Shown here in pieces: positions 11,967 to 25,512 of a stretch of 64,000 nt of DNA (position 1 is the first letter of the stretch; each line of letters opens with the position of its first letter). The DNA is from Auanema rhodensis (Eukaryota; Nematoda; Chromadorea; Rhabditida; Rhabditidae). The translations under genes were made by a program, and so were the position numbers. Location of the stretch: assembly GCA_964057225.1 (NCBI GenBank), contig CAXKVF010000077.1, positions 806,001 to 870,000 of the forward strand. Reading direction: 5' to 3'. The notes beneath the pieces are model-generated. The model was not told the origin of the DNA, made no database searches, and saw nothing but the letters and a program-made list of their open reading frames with translations.

Positions 11967-14900
11967 AGTTACATACCAAGTGCACATCACGTGTACATTT
12001 AATTAGCATAAATTAAAGTTCACGTAAATTTCAAAGTCATGGTTACCATGCACCAATATCAATAAAAAATTGTTTTTAGACTAATATGGACATGGGGAAT
12101 CTAATTTTGCAAACCGCATCTCTTTATCTTTCACGTGAAGCGAGTTACATACCAAGTGCACATCACGTGTACATTTAATTAGCATAAATTAAAGTTCACG
12201 TAAATTTCAAAGTCATGGTTACCATGAACCAATATCAATAAAAATTTGTTTTTAGACTAATATGGACATGGGGAATCTAATTTTGAAAACCGCATCTTTT
12301 TATCTTTCACGTGAAGCGAGTTACATACCGAGTGCACATCACGTGTACATTTAATTAGCATAAATTAAAGTTCACGTAAATTTCAAAGTCATGTTTACCA
12401 TGAACCAATATCAATAAAAATTTGTTTTTAGACTAATATGGACATGGGGAATCTAATTTTGAAAACCGCATCTCTTTATCTTTCACGTGAAGCGAGTTAC
12501 ATACCAAGTGCACATCACGTGTACATTTAATTAGCATAAATTAAAGTTCACGTAAATTTCAAAGTCATGGTTACCATGAACCAATATCAATAAAAATTTG
12601 TTTTTAGACTAATATGGACATGGGGAATCTAATTTTGAAAACCGCATCTCTTTATCTTTCACGTGAAGCGAGTTACATACCAAGTGCACATCACGTGTAC
12701 ATTTAATTAGCATAAATTAAAGTTCACGTAAATTTCAAAGTCATGGTTACCATGCACCAATATCAATAAAAAATTGTTTTTAGACTAATATGGACATGGG
12801 GAATCTAATTTTGAAAACCGCATCTCTTTATCTTTCACGTGAAGCGAGTTACATACCAAGTGCACATCACGTGTACATTTAATTAGCATAAATTAAAGTT
12901 CACGTAAATTTCAAAGTCATGGTTACCATGCACCAATATCAATAAAAATTTGTTTTTAGACTAATATGGACATGGGGAATCTAATTTTGAAAACCGCATC
13001 TCTTTATCTTTCACGTGAAGCGAGTTACATACCAAGTGCACATCACGTGTACATTTAATTAGCATAAATTAAAGTTCACGTAAATTTCAAAGTCATGGTT
13101 ACCATGAAGCAATATCAATAAAAATTTGTTTTTAGACTAATATGGACATGGGGAATCTAATTTTGAAAACCGCATCTCTTTATCTTTCACGTGAAGCGAA
13201 TTACATACCAAGTGCACATCACGTGTACATTTAATTAGCATAAATTAAAGTTCACGTAAATTTCAAAGTCATGGTTACCATGAAGCAATATCAATAAAAA
13301 TTTGTTTTTAGACTAATATGGACATGGGGAATCTAATTTTGAAAACCGCATCTCTTTATCTTTCACGTGAAGCGAGTTACATACCAAGTGCACATCACGT
13401 GTACATTTAATTAGCATAAATTAAAGTTCACGTAAATTTCAAAGTCATGGTTACCATGAACCAATAACAATAAAAATTTGTTTTTAGACTAATATGGACA
13501 TGGGGAATCTAATTTTGAAAACCGCATCTCTTTATCTTTCACGTGAAGCGAATTACATACCAAGTGCACATCACGTGTACATTTAATTAGCATAAATTAA
13601 AGTTCACGTAAATTTCAAAGTCATGGTTACCATGCACCAATATCAATAAAAATTTGTTTTTAGACTAATATGGACATGGGGAATCTAATTTTGAAAACCG
13701 CATCTCTTTATCTTTCACGTGAAGCGAGTTACATACCAAGTGCACATCACGTGTACATTTAATTAGCATAAATTAAAGTTCACGTAAATTTCAAAGTCAT
13801 GGTTACCATGAACCAATATCAATAAAAATTTGTTTTTAGACTAATATGGACATGGGGAATCTAATTTCGAAAACCGCATCTCTTTATCTTTCACGTGAAG
13901 CGAGTTACATACCAAGTGCACATCACGTGTACATTTAATTAGCATAAATTAAAGTTCACGTAAATTTCAAAGTCATGGTTACCATGCACCAATATCAATA
14001 AAAATTTGTTTTTAGACTAATATGGACATGGGGAATCTAATTTTGAAAACCGCATCTCTTTATCTTTCACGTGAAGCGAGTTACATACCAAGTGCACATC
14101 ACGTGTACATTTAATTAGCATAAATTAAAGTTCACGTAAATTTCAAAGTCATGGTTACCATGCACCAATATCAATAAAAATTTGTTTTTAGACTAATATG
14201 GACATGGGGAATCTAATTTTGAAAACCGCATCTCTTTATCTTTCACGTGAAGCGAGTTACATACCAAGTGCACATCACGTGTACATTTAATTACCATAAA
14301 TTAAAGTTCACGTAAATTTCAAAGTCATGGTTACCATGAACCAATATCAATAAAAATTTGTTTTTAGACTAATATGGACATGGGGAATCTAATTTTGAAA
14401 ACCGCATCTCTTTATCTTTCACGTGAAGCGAGTTACATACCAAGTGCACATCACGTGTACATTTAATTAGCATAAATTAAAGTTCACGTAAATTTCAAAG
14501 TCATGGTTACCATGAACCAATATCAATAAAAATTTGTTTTTAGACTAATATGGACATGGGGAATCTAATTTTGAAAACCGCATCTCTTTATCTTTCACGT
14601 GAAGCGAGTTACATACCAAGTGCACATCACGTGTACATTTAATTAGCATAAATTAAAGTTCACGTAAATTTCAAAGTCATGGTTACCATGCACCAATATC
14701 AATAAAAATTTGTTTTTAGACTAATATGGACATGGGGAATCTAATTTTGAAAACCGCATCTCTTTATCTTTCACGTGAAGCGAGTTACATACCAAGTGCA
14801 CATCACGTGTACATTTAATTAGCATAAATTAAAGTTCACGTAAATTTCAAAGTCATGGTTACCATGAAGCAATATCATTAAAAGTTGTTTTTAGACTAAT

Positions 14901-16716
14901 ATGGACATGGGGAATCTAATTTTGAAAACCGCATCTCTTTATCTTTCACGTGAAGCGAATTACATACCAAGTGCACATCACGTGTACATTTAATTAGCAT
15001 AAATTAAAGTTCACGTAAATTTCAAAGTCATGGTTACCATGAAGCAATATCAATAAAAATTTGTTTTTAGACTAATATGGACATGGGGAATCTAATTTTG
15101 AAAACCGCATCTCTTTATCTTTCACGTGAAGCGAGTTACATACCAAGTGCACATCACGTGTACATTTAATTAGCATAAATTAAAGTTCACGTAAATTTCA
15201 AAGTCATGGTTACCATGAAGCAATATCATTAAAAGTTGTTTTTAGACTAATATGGACATGGGGAATCTAATTTTGAAAACCGCATCTCTTTATCTTTCAC
15301 GTGAAGCGAATTACATACCAAGTGCACATCACGTGTACATTTAATTAGCATAAATTAAAGTTCACGTAAATTTCAAAGTCATGGTTACCATGAAGCAATA
15401 TCAATAAAAATTTGTTTTTAGACTAATATGGACATGGGGAATCTAATTTTGAAAACCGCATCTCTTTATCTTTCACGTGAAGCGAGTTACATACCAAGTG
15501 CACATCACGTGTACATTTAATTAGCATAAATTAAAGTTCACGTAAATTTCAAAGTCATGGTTACCATGAACCAATATCAATAAAAATTTGTTTTTAGACT
15601 AATATGGACATGGGGAATCTAATTTTGAAAACCGCATCTCTTTATCTTTCACGTGAAGCGAATTACATACCAAGTGCACATCACGTGTACATTTAATTAG
15701 CATAAATTAAAGTTCACGTAAATTTCAAAGTCATGGTTACCATGCACCAATATCAATAAAAATTTGTTTTTAGACTAATATGGACATGGGGAATCTAATT
15801 TTGAAAACCGCATCTCTTTATCTTTCACGTGAAGCGAGTTACATACCAAGTGCACATCACGTGTACATTTAATTAGCATAAATTAAAGTTCACGTAAATT
15901 TCAAAGTCATGGTTACCATGAACCAATATCAATAAAAATTTGTTTTTAGACTAATATGGACATGGGGAATCTAATTTTGAAAACCGCATCTCTTTATCTT
16001 TCACGTGAAGCGAGTTACATACCAAGTGCACATCACGTGTACATTTAATTAGCATAAATTAAAGTTCACGTAAATTTCAAAGTCATGGTTACCATGCACC
16101 AATATCAATAAAAATTTGTTTTTAGACTAATATGGACATGGGGAATCTAATTTTGAAAACCGCATCTCTTTATCTTTCACGTGAAGCGAGTTACATACCA
16201 AGTGCACATCACGTGTACATTTAATTAGCATAAATTAAAGTTCACGTAAATTTCAAAGTCATGGTTACCATGCACCAATATCAATAAAAATTTGTTTTTA
16301 GACTAATATGGACATGGGGAATCTAATTTTGAAAACCGCATCTCTTTATCTTTCACGTGAAGCGAGTTACATACCAAGTGCACATCACGTGTACATTTAA
16401 TTAGCATAAATTAAAGTTCACGTAAATTTCAAAGTCATGGTTACCATGAACCAATATCAATAAAAATTTGTTTTTAGACTAATATGGACATGGGGAATCT
16501 AATTTTGAAAACCGCATCTCTTTATCTTTCACGTGAAGCGAGTTACATACCAAGTGCACATCACGTGTACATTTAATTAGCATAAATTAAAGTTCACGTA
16601 AATTTCAAAGTCATGGTTACCATGAACCAATATCAATAAAAATTTGTTTTTAGACTAATATGGACATGGGGAATCTAATTTTGAAAACCGCATCTCTTTA
16701 TCTTTCACGTGAAGCG
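11967..16716. repeat. 27-monomer higher-order unit, 4750 bp
   Basis: The unit begins with a monomer ending TTTTGCAAACC (12110), followed by ATCTTTTTATC, ACCGAG (12330) with GTTTACC, and an AAAAAATT monomer. The same series restarts at 16717 with markers at 16860 and 17080, offset 4750 bp (27 x 176 less two one-base deletions inside). Inside the unit, a 10-monomer run (12847-14606) is repeated with two extra monomers at 14607-16716. An older, less complete relative of the first half is at 1761-4399. Confidence 0.85.
14783..15484. repeat. Tandem duplication of a two-monomer block (351 bp) holding the short monomer
   Basis: Monomers 85-86 (14783-15133) and 87-88 (15134-15484) carry the same series: AAG subtype with the shortened ATCATTAAAAG tract, then an AATTAC start with AAG subtype. 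The two 351-bp halves (175+176) look identical by eye. The related run at 2817-3167 has only one copy, so the block doubled locally here. Confidence 0.9.
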
Positions 16717-19700
16717 AGTTACATACCAAGTGCACATCACGTGTACATTTAATTAGCATAAATTAAAGTTCACGTAAATTTCAAAGTCATGGTTACCATG
16801 CACCAATATCAATAAAAAATTGTTTTTAGACTAATATGGACATGGGGAATCTAATTTTGCAAACCGCATCTCTTTATCTTTCACGTGAAGCGAGTTACAT
16901 ACCAAGTGCACATCACGTGTACATTTAATTAGCATAAATTAAAGTTCACGTAAATTTCAAAGTCATGGTTACCATGAACCAATATCAATAAAAATTTGTT
17001 TTTAGACTAATATGGACATGGGGAATCTAATTTTGAAAACCGCATCTTTTTATCTTTCACGTGAAGCGAGTTACATACCGAGTGCACATCACGTGTACAT
17101 TTAATTAGCATAAATTAAAGTTCACGTAAATTTCAAAGTCATGTTTACCATGAACCAATATCAATAAAAATTTGTTTTTAGACTAATATGGACATGGGGA
17201 ATCTAATTTTGAAAACCGCATCTCTTTATCTTTCACGTGAAGCGAGTTACATACCAAGTGCACATCACGTGTACATTTAATTAGCATAAATTAAAGTTCA
17301 CGTAAATTTCAAAGTCATGGTTACCATGAACCAATATCAATAAAAATTTGTTTTTAGACTAATATGGACATGGGGAATCTAATTTTGAAAACCGCATCTC
17401 TTTATCTTTCACGTGAAGCGAGTTACATACCAAGTGCACATCACGTGTACATTTAATTAGCATAAATTAAAGTTCACGTAAATTTCAAAGTCATGGTTAC
17501 CATGCACCAATATCAATAAAAAATTGTTTTTAGACTAATATGGACATGGGGAATCTAATTTTGAAAACCGCATCTCTTTATCTTTCACGTGAAGCGAGTT
17601 ACATACCAAGTGCACATCACGTGTACATTTAATTAGCATAAATTAAAGTTCACGTAAATTTCAAAGTCATGGTTACCATGCACCAATATCAATAAAAATT
17701 TGTTTTTAGACTAATATGGACATGGGGAATCTAATTTTGAAAACCGCATCTCTTTATCTTTCACGTGAAGCGAGTTACATACCAAGTGCACATCACGTGT
17801 ACATTTAATTAGCATAAATTAAAGTTCACGTAAATTTCAAAGTCATGGTTACCATGCACCAATATCAATAAAAAATTGTTTTTAGACTAATATGGACATG
17901 GGGAATCTAATTTTGCAAACCGCATCTCTTTATCTTTCACGTGAAGCGAGTTACATACCAAGTGCACATCACGTGTACATTTAATTAGCATAAATTAAAG
18001 TTCACGTAAATTTCAAAGTCATGGTTACCATGAACCAATATCAATAAAAATTTGTTTTTAGACTAATATGGACATGGGGAATCTAATTTTGAAAACCGCA
18101 TCTCTTTATCATTCACGTGAAGCGAGTTACATACCAAGTGCACATCACGTGTACATTTAATTAGCATAAATTAAAGTTCACGTAAATTTCAAAGTCATGG
18201 TTACCATGAACCAATATCAATAAAAATTTGTTTTTAGACTAATATGGACATGGGGAATCTAATTTTGAAAACCGCATCTCTTTATCTTTCACGTGAAGCG
18301 AGTTACATACCAAGTGCACATCACGTGTACATTTAATTAGCATAAATTAAAGTTCACGTAAATTTCAAAGTCATGGTTACCATGCACCAATATCAATAAA
18401 AATTTGTTTTTAGACTAATATGGACATGGGGAATCTAATTTTGAAAACCGCATCTCTTTATCTTTCACGTGAAGCGAGTTACATACCAAGTGCACATCAC
18501 GTGTACATTTAATTAGCATAAATTAAAGTTCACGTAAATTTCAAAGTCATGGTTACCATGCACCAATATCAATAAAAATTTGTTTTTAGACTAATATGGA
18601 CATGGGGAATCTAATTTTGAAAACCGCATCTCTTTATCTTTCACGTGAAGCGAGTTACATACCAAGTGCACATCACGTGTACATTTAATTAGCATAAATT
18701 AAAGTTCACGTAAATTTCAAAGTCATGGTTACCATGAACCAATATCAATAAAAATTTGTTTTTAGACTAATATGGACATGGGGAATCTAATTTTGAAAAC
18801 CGCATCTCTTTATCTTTCACGTGAAGCGAGTTACATACCAAGTGCACATCACGTGTACATTTAATTAGCATAAATTAAAGTTCACGTAAATTTCAAAGTC
18901 ATGGTTACCATGAACCAATATCAATAAAAATTTGTTTTTAGACTAATATGGACATGGGGAATCTAATTTTGAAAACCGCATCTCTTTATCTTTCACGTGA
19001 AGCGAGTTACATACCAAGTGCACATCACGTGTACATTTAATTAGCATAAATTAAAGTTCACGTAAATTTCAAAGTCATGGTTACCATGCACCAATATCAA
19101 TAAAAAATTGTTTTTAGACTAATATGGACATGGGGAATCTAAATTTGCAAACCGCATCTCTTTATCTTTCACGTGAAGCGAGTTACATACCAAGTGCACA
19201 TCACGTGTACATTTAATTAGCATAAATTAAAGTTCACGTAAATTTCAAAGTCATGGTTACCATGAACCAATATCAATAAAAATTTGTTTTTAGACTAATA
19301 TGGACATGGGGAATCTAATTTTGAAAACCGCATCTTTTTATCTTTCACGTGAAGCGAGTTACATACCGAGTGCACATCACGTGTACATTTAATTAGCATA
19401 AATTAAAGTTCACGTAAATTTCAAAGTCATGTTTACCATGAACCAATATCAATAAAAATTTGTTTTTAGACTAATATGGACATGGGGAATCTAATTTTGA
19501 AAACCGCATCTCTTTATCTTTCACGTGAAGCGAGTTACATACCAAGTGCACATCACGTGTACATTTAATTAGCATAAATTAAAGTTCACGTAAATTTCAA
19601 AGTCATGGTTACCATGAACCAATATCAATAAAAATTTGTTTTTAGACTAATATGGACATGGGGAATCTAATTTTGAAAACCGCATCTCTTTATCTTTCAC

Positions 19701-22700
19701 GTGAAGCGAGTTACATACCAAGTGCACATCACGTGTACATTTAATTAGCATAAATTAAAGTTCACGTAAATTTCAAAGTCATGGTTACCATGCACCAATA
19801 TCAATAAAAAATTGTTTTTAGACTAATATGGACATGGGGAATCTAATTTTGAAAACCGCATCTCTTTATCTTTCACGTGAAGCGAGTTACATACCAAGTG
19901 CACATCACGTGTACATTTAATTAGCATAAATTAAAGTTCACGTAAATTTCAAAGTCATGGTTACCATGCACCAATATCAATAAAAATTTGTTTTTAGACT
20001 AATATGGACATGGGGAATCTAATTTTGAAAACCGCATCTCTTTATCTTTCACGTGAAGCGAGTTACATACCAAGTGCACATCACGTGTACATTTAATTAG
20101 CATAAATTAAAGTTCACGTAAATTTCAAAGTCATGGTTACCATGCACCAATATCAATAAAAAATTGTTTTTAGACTAATATGGACATGGGGAATCTAATT
20201 TTGCAAACCGCATCTCTTTATCTTTCACGTGAAGCGAGTTACATACCAAGTGCACATCACGTGTACATTTAATTAGCATAAATTAAAGTTCACGTAAATT
20301 TCAAAGTCATGGTTACCATGAACCAATATCAATAAAAATTTGTTTTTAGACTAATATGGACATGGGGAATCTAATTTTAAAAACCGCATCTTTTTATCTT
20401 TCACGTGAAGCGAGTTACATACCGAGTGCACATCACGTGTACATTTAATTAGCATAAATTAAAGTTCACGTAAATTTCAAAGTCATGTTTACCATGAACC
20501 AATATCAATAAAAATTTGTTTTTAGACTAATATGGACATGGGGAATCTAATTTTGAAAACCGCATCTCTTTATCTTTCACGTGAAGCGAGTTACATACCA
20601 AGTGCACATCACGTGTACATTTAATTAGCATAAATTAAAGTTCACGTAAATTTCAAAGTCATGGTTACCATGAACCAATATCAATAAAAATTTGTTTTTA
20701 GACTAATATGGACATGAAGAATCTAATTTTGAAAACCGCATCTCTTTATCTTTCACGTGAAGCGAGTTACATACCAAGTGCACATCACGTGTACATTTAA
20801 TTAGCATAAATTAAAGTTCACGTAAATTTCAAAGTCATGGTTACCATGCACCAATATCAATAAAAAATTGTTTTTAGACTAATATGGACATGGGGAATCT
20901 AATTTTGAAAACCGCATCTCTTTATCTTTCACGTGAAGCGAGTTACATACCAAGTGCACATCACGTGTACATTTAATTAGCATAAATTAAAGTTCACGTA
21001 AATTTCAAAGTCATGGTTACCATGCACCAATATCAATAAAAATTTGTTTTTAGACTAATATGGACATGGGGAATCTAATTTTGAAAACCGCATCTCTTTA
21101 TCTTTCACGTGAAGCGAGTTACATACCAAGTGCACATCACGTGTACATTTAATTAGCATAAATTAAAGTTCACGTAAATTTCAAAGTCATGGTTACCATG
21201 AAGCAATATCAATAAAAATTTGTTTTTAGACTAATATGGACATGAGGAATCTAATTTTGAAAACCGCATCTCTTTATCTTTCACGTGAAGCGAATTACAT
21301 ACCAAGTGCACATCACGTGTACATTTAATTAGCATAAATTAAAGTTCACGTAAATTTCAAAGTCATGGTTACCATGAAGCAATATCAATAAAAATTTGTT
21401 TTTAGACTAATATGGACATGGGGAATCTAATTTTGAAAACCGCATCTCTTTATCTTTCACGTGAAGCGAGTTACATACCAAGTGCACATCACGTGTACAT
21501 TTAATTAGCATAAATTAAAGTTCACGTAAATTTCAAAGTCATGGTTACCATGAACCAATAACAATAAAAATTTGTTTTTAGACTAATATGGACATGGGGA
21601 ATCTAATTTTGAAAACCGCATCTCTTTATCTTTCACGTGAAGCGAATTACATACCAAGTGCACATCACGTGTACATTTAATTAGCATAAATTAAAGTTCA
21701 CGTAAATTTCAAAGTCATGGTTACCATGCACCAATATCAATAAAAATTTGTTTTTAGACTAATATGGACATGGGGAATCTAATTTTGAAAACCGCATCTC
21801 TTTATCTTTCACGTGAAGCGAGTTACATACCAAGTGCACATCACGTGTACATTTAATTAGCATAAATTAAAGTTCACGTAAATTTCAAAGTCATGGTTAC
21901 CATGAACCAATATCAATAAAAATTTGTTTTTAGACTAATATGGACATGGGGAATCTAATTTCGAAAACCGCATCTCTTTATCTTTCACGTGAAGCGAGTT
22001 ACATACCAAGTGCACATCACGTGTACATTTAATTAGCATAAATTAAAGTTCACGTAAATTTCAAAGTCATGGTTACCATGCACCAATATCAATAAAAATT
22101 TGTTTTTAGACTAATATGGACATGGGGAATCTAATTTTGAAAACCGCATCTCTTTATCTTTCACGTGAAGCGAGTTACATACCAAGTGCACATCACGTGT
22201 ACATTTAATTAGCATAAATTAAAGTTCACGTAAATTTCAAAGTCATGGTTACCATGCACCAATATCAATAAAAATTTGTTTTTAGACTAATATGGACATG
22301 GGGAATCTAATTTTGAAAACCGCATCTCTTTATCTTTCACGTGAAGCGAGTTACATACCAAGTGCACATCACGTGTACATTTAATTACCATAAATTAAAG
22401 TTCACGTAAATTTCAAAGTCATGGTTACCATGAACCAATATCAATAAAAATTTGTTTTTAGACTAATATGGACATGGGGAATCTAATTTTGAAAACCGCA
22501 TCTCTTTATCTTTCACGTGAAGCGAGTTACATACCAAGTGCACATCACGTGTACATTTAATTAGCATAAATTAAAGTTCACGTAAATTTCAAAGTCATGG
22601 TTACCATGCACCAATATCAATAAAAATTTGTTTTTAGACTAATATGGACATGGGGAATCTAATTTTGAAAACCGCATCTCTTTATCTTTCACGTGAAGCG

Positions 22701-23752
22701 AGTTACATACCAAGTGCACATCACGTGTACATTTAATTAGCATAAATTAAAGTTCACGTAAATTTCAAAGTCATGGTTACCATGAACCAATATCAATAAA
22801 AATTTGTTTTTAGACTAATATGGACATGGGAAATCTAATTTTGAAAACCGCATCTCTTTATCTTTCACGTGAAGCGAATTACATACCAAGTGCACATCAC
22901 GTGTACATTTAATTAGCATAAATTAAAGTTCACGTAAATTTCAAAGTCATGGTTACCATGAACCAATATCAATAAAAATTTGTTTTTAGACTAATATGGA
23001 CATGGGGAATCTAATTTTGAAAACCGCATCTCTTTATCTTTCACGTGAAGCGAGTTACATACCAAGTGCACATCACGTGTACATTTAATTAGCATAAATT
23101 AAAGTTCACGTAAATTTCAAAGTCATGGTTACCATGCACCAATATCAATAAAAATTTGTTTTTAGACTAATATGGACATGGGGAATATAATTTTGAAAAC
23201 CGCATCTCTTTATCTTTCACGTGAAGCGAATTACATACCAAGTGCACATCACGTGTACATTTAATTAGCATAAATTAAAGTTCACGTAAATTTCAAAGTC
23301 ATGGTTACCATGAACCAATATCAATAAAAATTTGTTTTTAGACTAATATGGACATGGGGAATCTAATTTTGAAAACCGCATCTCTTTATCTTTCACGTGA
23401 AGCGAGTTACATACCAAGTGCACATCACGTGTACATTTAATTAGCATAAATTAAAGTTCACGTAAATTTCAAAGTCATGGTTACCATGCACCAATATCAA
23501 TAAAAATTTGTTTTTAGACTAATATGGACATGGGGAATCTAATTTTGAAAACCGCATCTCTTTATCTTTCACGTGAAGCGAGTTACATACCAAGTGCACA
23601 TCACGTGTACATTTAATTAGCATAAATTAAAGTTCACGTAAATTTCAAAGTCATGGTTACCATGCACCAATATCAATAAAAATTTGTTTTTAGACTAATA
23701 TGGACATGGGGAATCTAATTTTGAAAACCGCATCTCTTTATCTTTCACGTGA

Positions 23753-25512
23753 AGCGAGTTACATACCAAGTGCACATCACGTGTACATTTAATTAGCATA
23801 AATTAAAGTTCACGTAAATTTCAAAGTCATGGTTACCATGAACCAATATCAATAAAAATTTGTTTTTAAACTAATATGGACATGGGGAATCTAATTTTGA
23901 AAACCGCATCTCTTTATCTTTCACGTGAAGCGAGTTACATACCAAGTGCACATCACGTGTACATTTAATTAGCATAAATTAAAGTTCACGTAAATTTCAA
24001 AGTCATGGTTACCATGCACCAATATCAATAAAAATTTGTTTTTAGACTAATATGGACATGGGGAATCTAATTTTGAAAACCGCATCTCTTTATCTTTTAC
24101 GTGAAGCGAGTTACATACCAAGTGCACATCACGTGTACATTTAATTAGCATAAATTAAAGTTCACGTAAATTTCAAAGTCATGGTTACCATGAACCAATA
24201 TCAATAAAAATTTGTTTTTAGACTAATATGGACATGGGGAATCTAATTTTGAAAACCGCATCTCTTTATCTTTCACGTGAAGCGAGTTACATACCAAGTG
24301 CACATCACGTGTACATTTAATTAGCATAAATTAAAGTTCACGTAAATTTCAAAGTCATGGTTACCATGAACCAATATCAATAAAAATTTGTTTTTAGACT
24401 AATATGGACATGGGGAATCTAATTTTGAAAACCGCATCTCTTTATCTTTCACGTGAAGCAAGTTACATACCAAGTGCACATCACGTGTACATTTAATTAG
24501 CATAAATTAAAGTTCACGTAAATTTCAAAGTCATGGTTACCATGAAGCAATATCAATAAAAATTTGTTTTTAGACTAATATGGACATGGGGAATCTAATT
24601 TTGAAAACCGCATCTTTTTATCTTTCACGTGAAGCGAATTACATACCAAGTGCACATCACGTGTACATTTAATTAGCATAAATTAAAGTTCACGTAAATT
24701 TCAAAGTCATGGTTACCATGAACCAATATCAATAAAAATTTGTTTTTAGACTAATATGGACATGGGGAATCTAATTTTGAAAACCGCATCTCTTTATCTT
24801 TCACGTGAAGCGAGTTACATACCAAGTGCACATCACGTGTACATTTAATTAGCATAAATTAAAGTTCACGTAAATTTCAAAGTCATGGTTACCATGCACC
24901 AATATCAATAAAAATTTGTTTTTAGACTAATATGGACATGGGGAATCTAATTTTGAAAACCGCATCTCTTTATCTTTCACGTGAAGCGAGTTACATACCA
25001 AGTGCACATCACGTGTACATTTAATTAGCATAAATTAAAGTTCACGTAAATTTCAAAGTCATGGTTACCATGAACCAATATCAATAAAAATTTGTTTTTA
25101 AACTAATATGGACATGGGGAATCTAATTTTGAAAACCGCATCTCTTTATCTTTCACGTGAAGCGAGTTACATACCAAGTGCACATCACGTGTACATTTAA
25201 TTAGCATAAATTAAAGTTCACGTAAATTTCAAAGTCATGGTTACCATGCACCAATATCAATAAAAATTTGTTTTTAGACTAATATGGACATGGGGAATCT
25301 AATTTTGAAAACCGCATCTCTTTATCTTTTACGTGAAGCGAGTTACATACCAAGTGCACATCACGTGTACATTTAATTAGCATAAATTAAAGTTCACGTA
25401 AATTTCAAAGTCATGGTTACCATGAACCAATATCAATAAAAATTTGTTTTTAGACTAATATGGACATGGGGAATCTAATTTTGAAAACCGCATCTCTTTA
25501 TCTTTCACGTGA
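23753..25512. repeat. 7-monomer offset duplication
   Basis: TTTTTAAACTAAT occurs at 23869 and 25101 and ATCTTTTACGTG at 24098 and 25330. Both pairs are 1232 bp apart (7 x 176). Only about three monomers share clear markers before the copies diverge. Between them lies an AAG monomer with an ATCTTTTTATC tail and an AATTAC start at about 24637. Confidence 0.75.

Larger units (their letters stand above)
11967..21116. repeat. Six-monomer cassette (1056 bp) reused at five starts
   Basis: A cassette marked by TTTTGCAAACC, then ATCTTTTTATC, then ACCGAG with GTTTACC, then a plain AAC copy, an AAAAAATT copy and a CAC copy starts at 11967, 16717, 19005 and 20061. A start at 17773 has the first marker (17916) but then diverges (ATCATTCACGTG at about 18111). 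Offsets between the last three starts are 1232 and 1056 bp. A likely ancestor without the GC marker is at 1761-2816. Confidence 0.85.
1..22524. repeat. Left array domain (AAAAAATT / ACCGAG marker set)
   Basis: Monomers with T103 to A (AAAAAATT before GTTTTT) occur repeatedly from about 1335 to 20870 and I saw none further right. All six ACCGAG monomers (2124, 8459, 12330, 17080, 19368, 20424) and all four short monomers are here too. The CAC subtype is common. The stretch 1-1760 holds ordinary AAC, AAG and CAC monomers with no clear internal duplication beyond the markers near 1329 and 1522. Confidence 0.75.
11967..22524. repeat. 14-monomer long-range duplication (11967-14430 and 20061-22524)
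   Basis: The cassette plus the eight monomers after it recurs at +8094 bp (46 x 176 less two). Markers along the copy are CAATAACAATAAA (13467 and 21561), two AATTAC starts, TTTCGAAAACC (about 13867 and 21961) and TTAATTACCATAAATT (about 14293 and 22387). Differences include CATGAAGAATC near 20717 and CATGAGGAATC near 21244 in the second copy. Confidence 0.85.
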
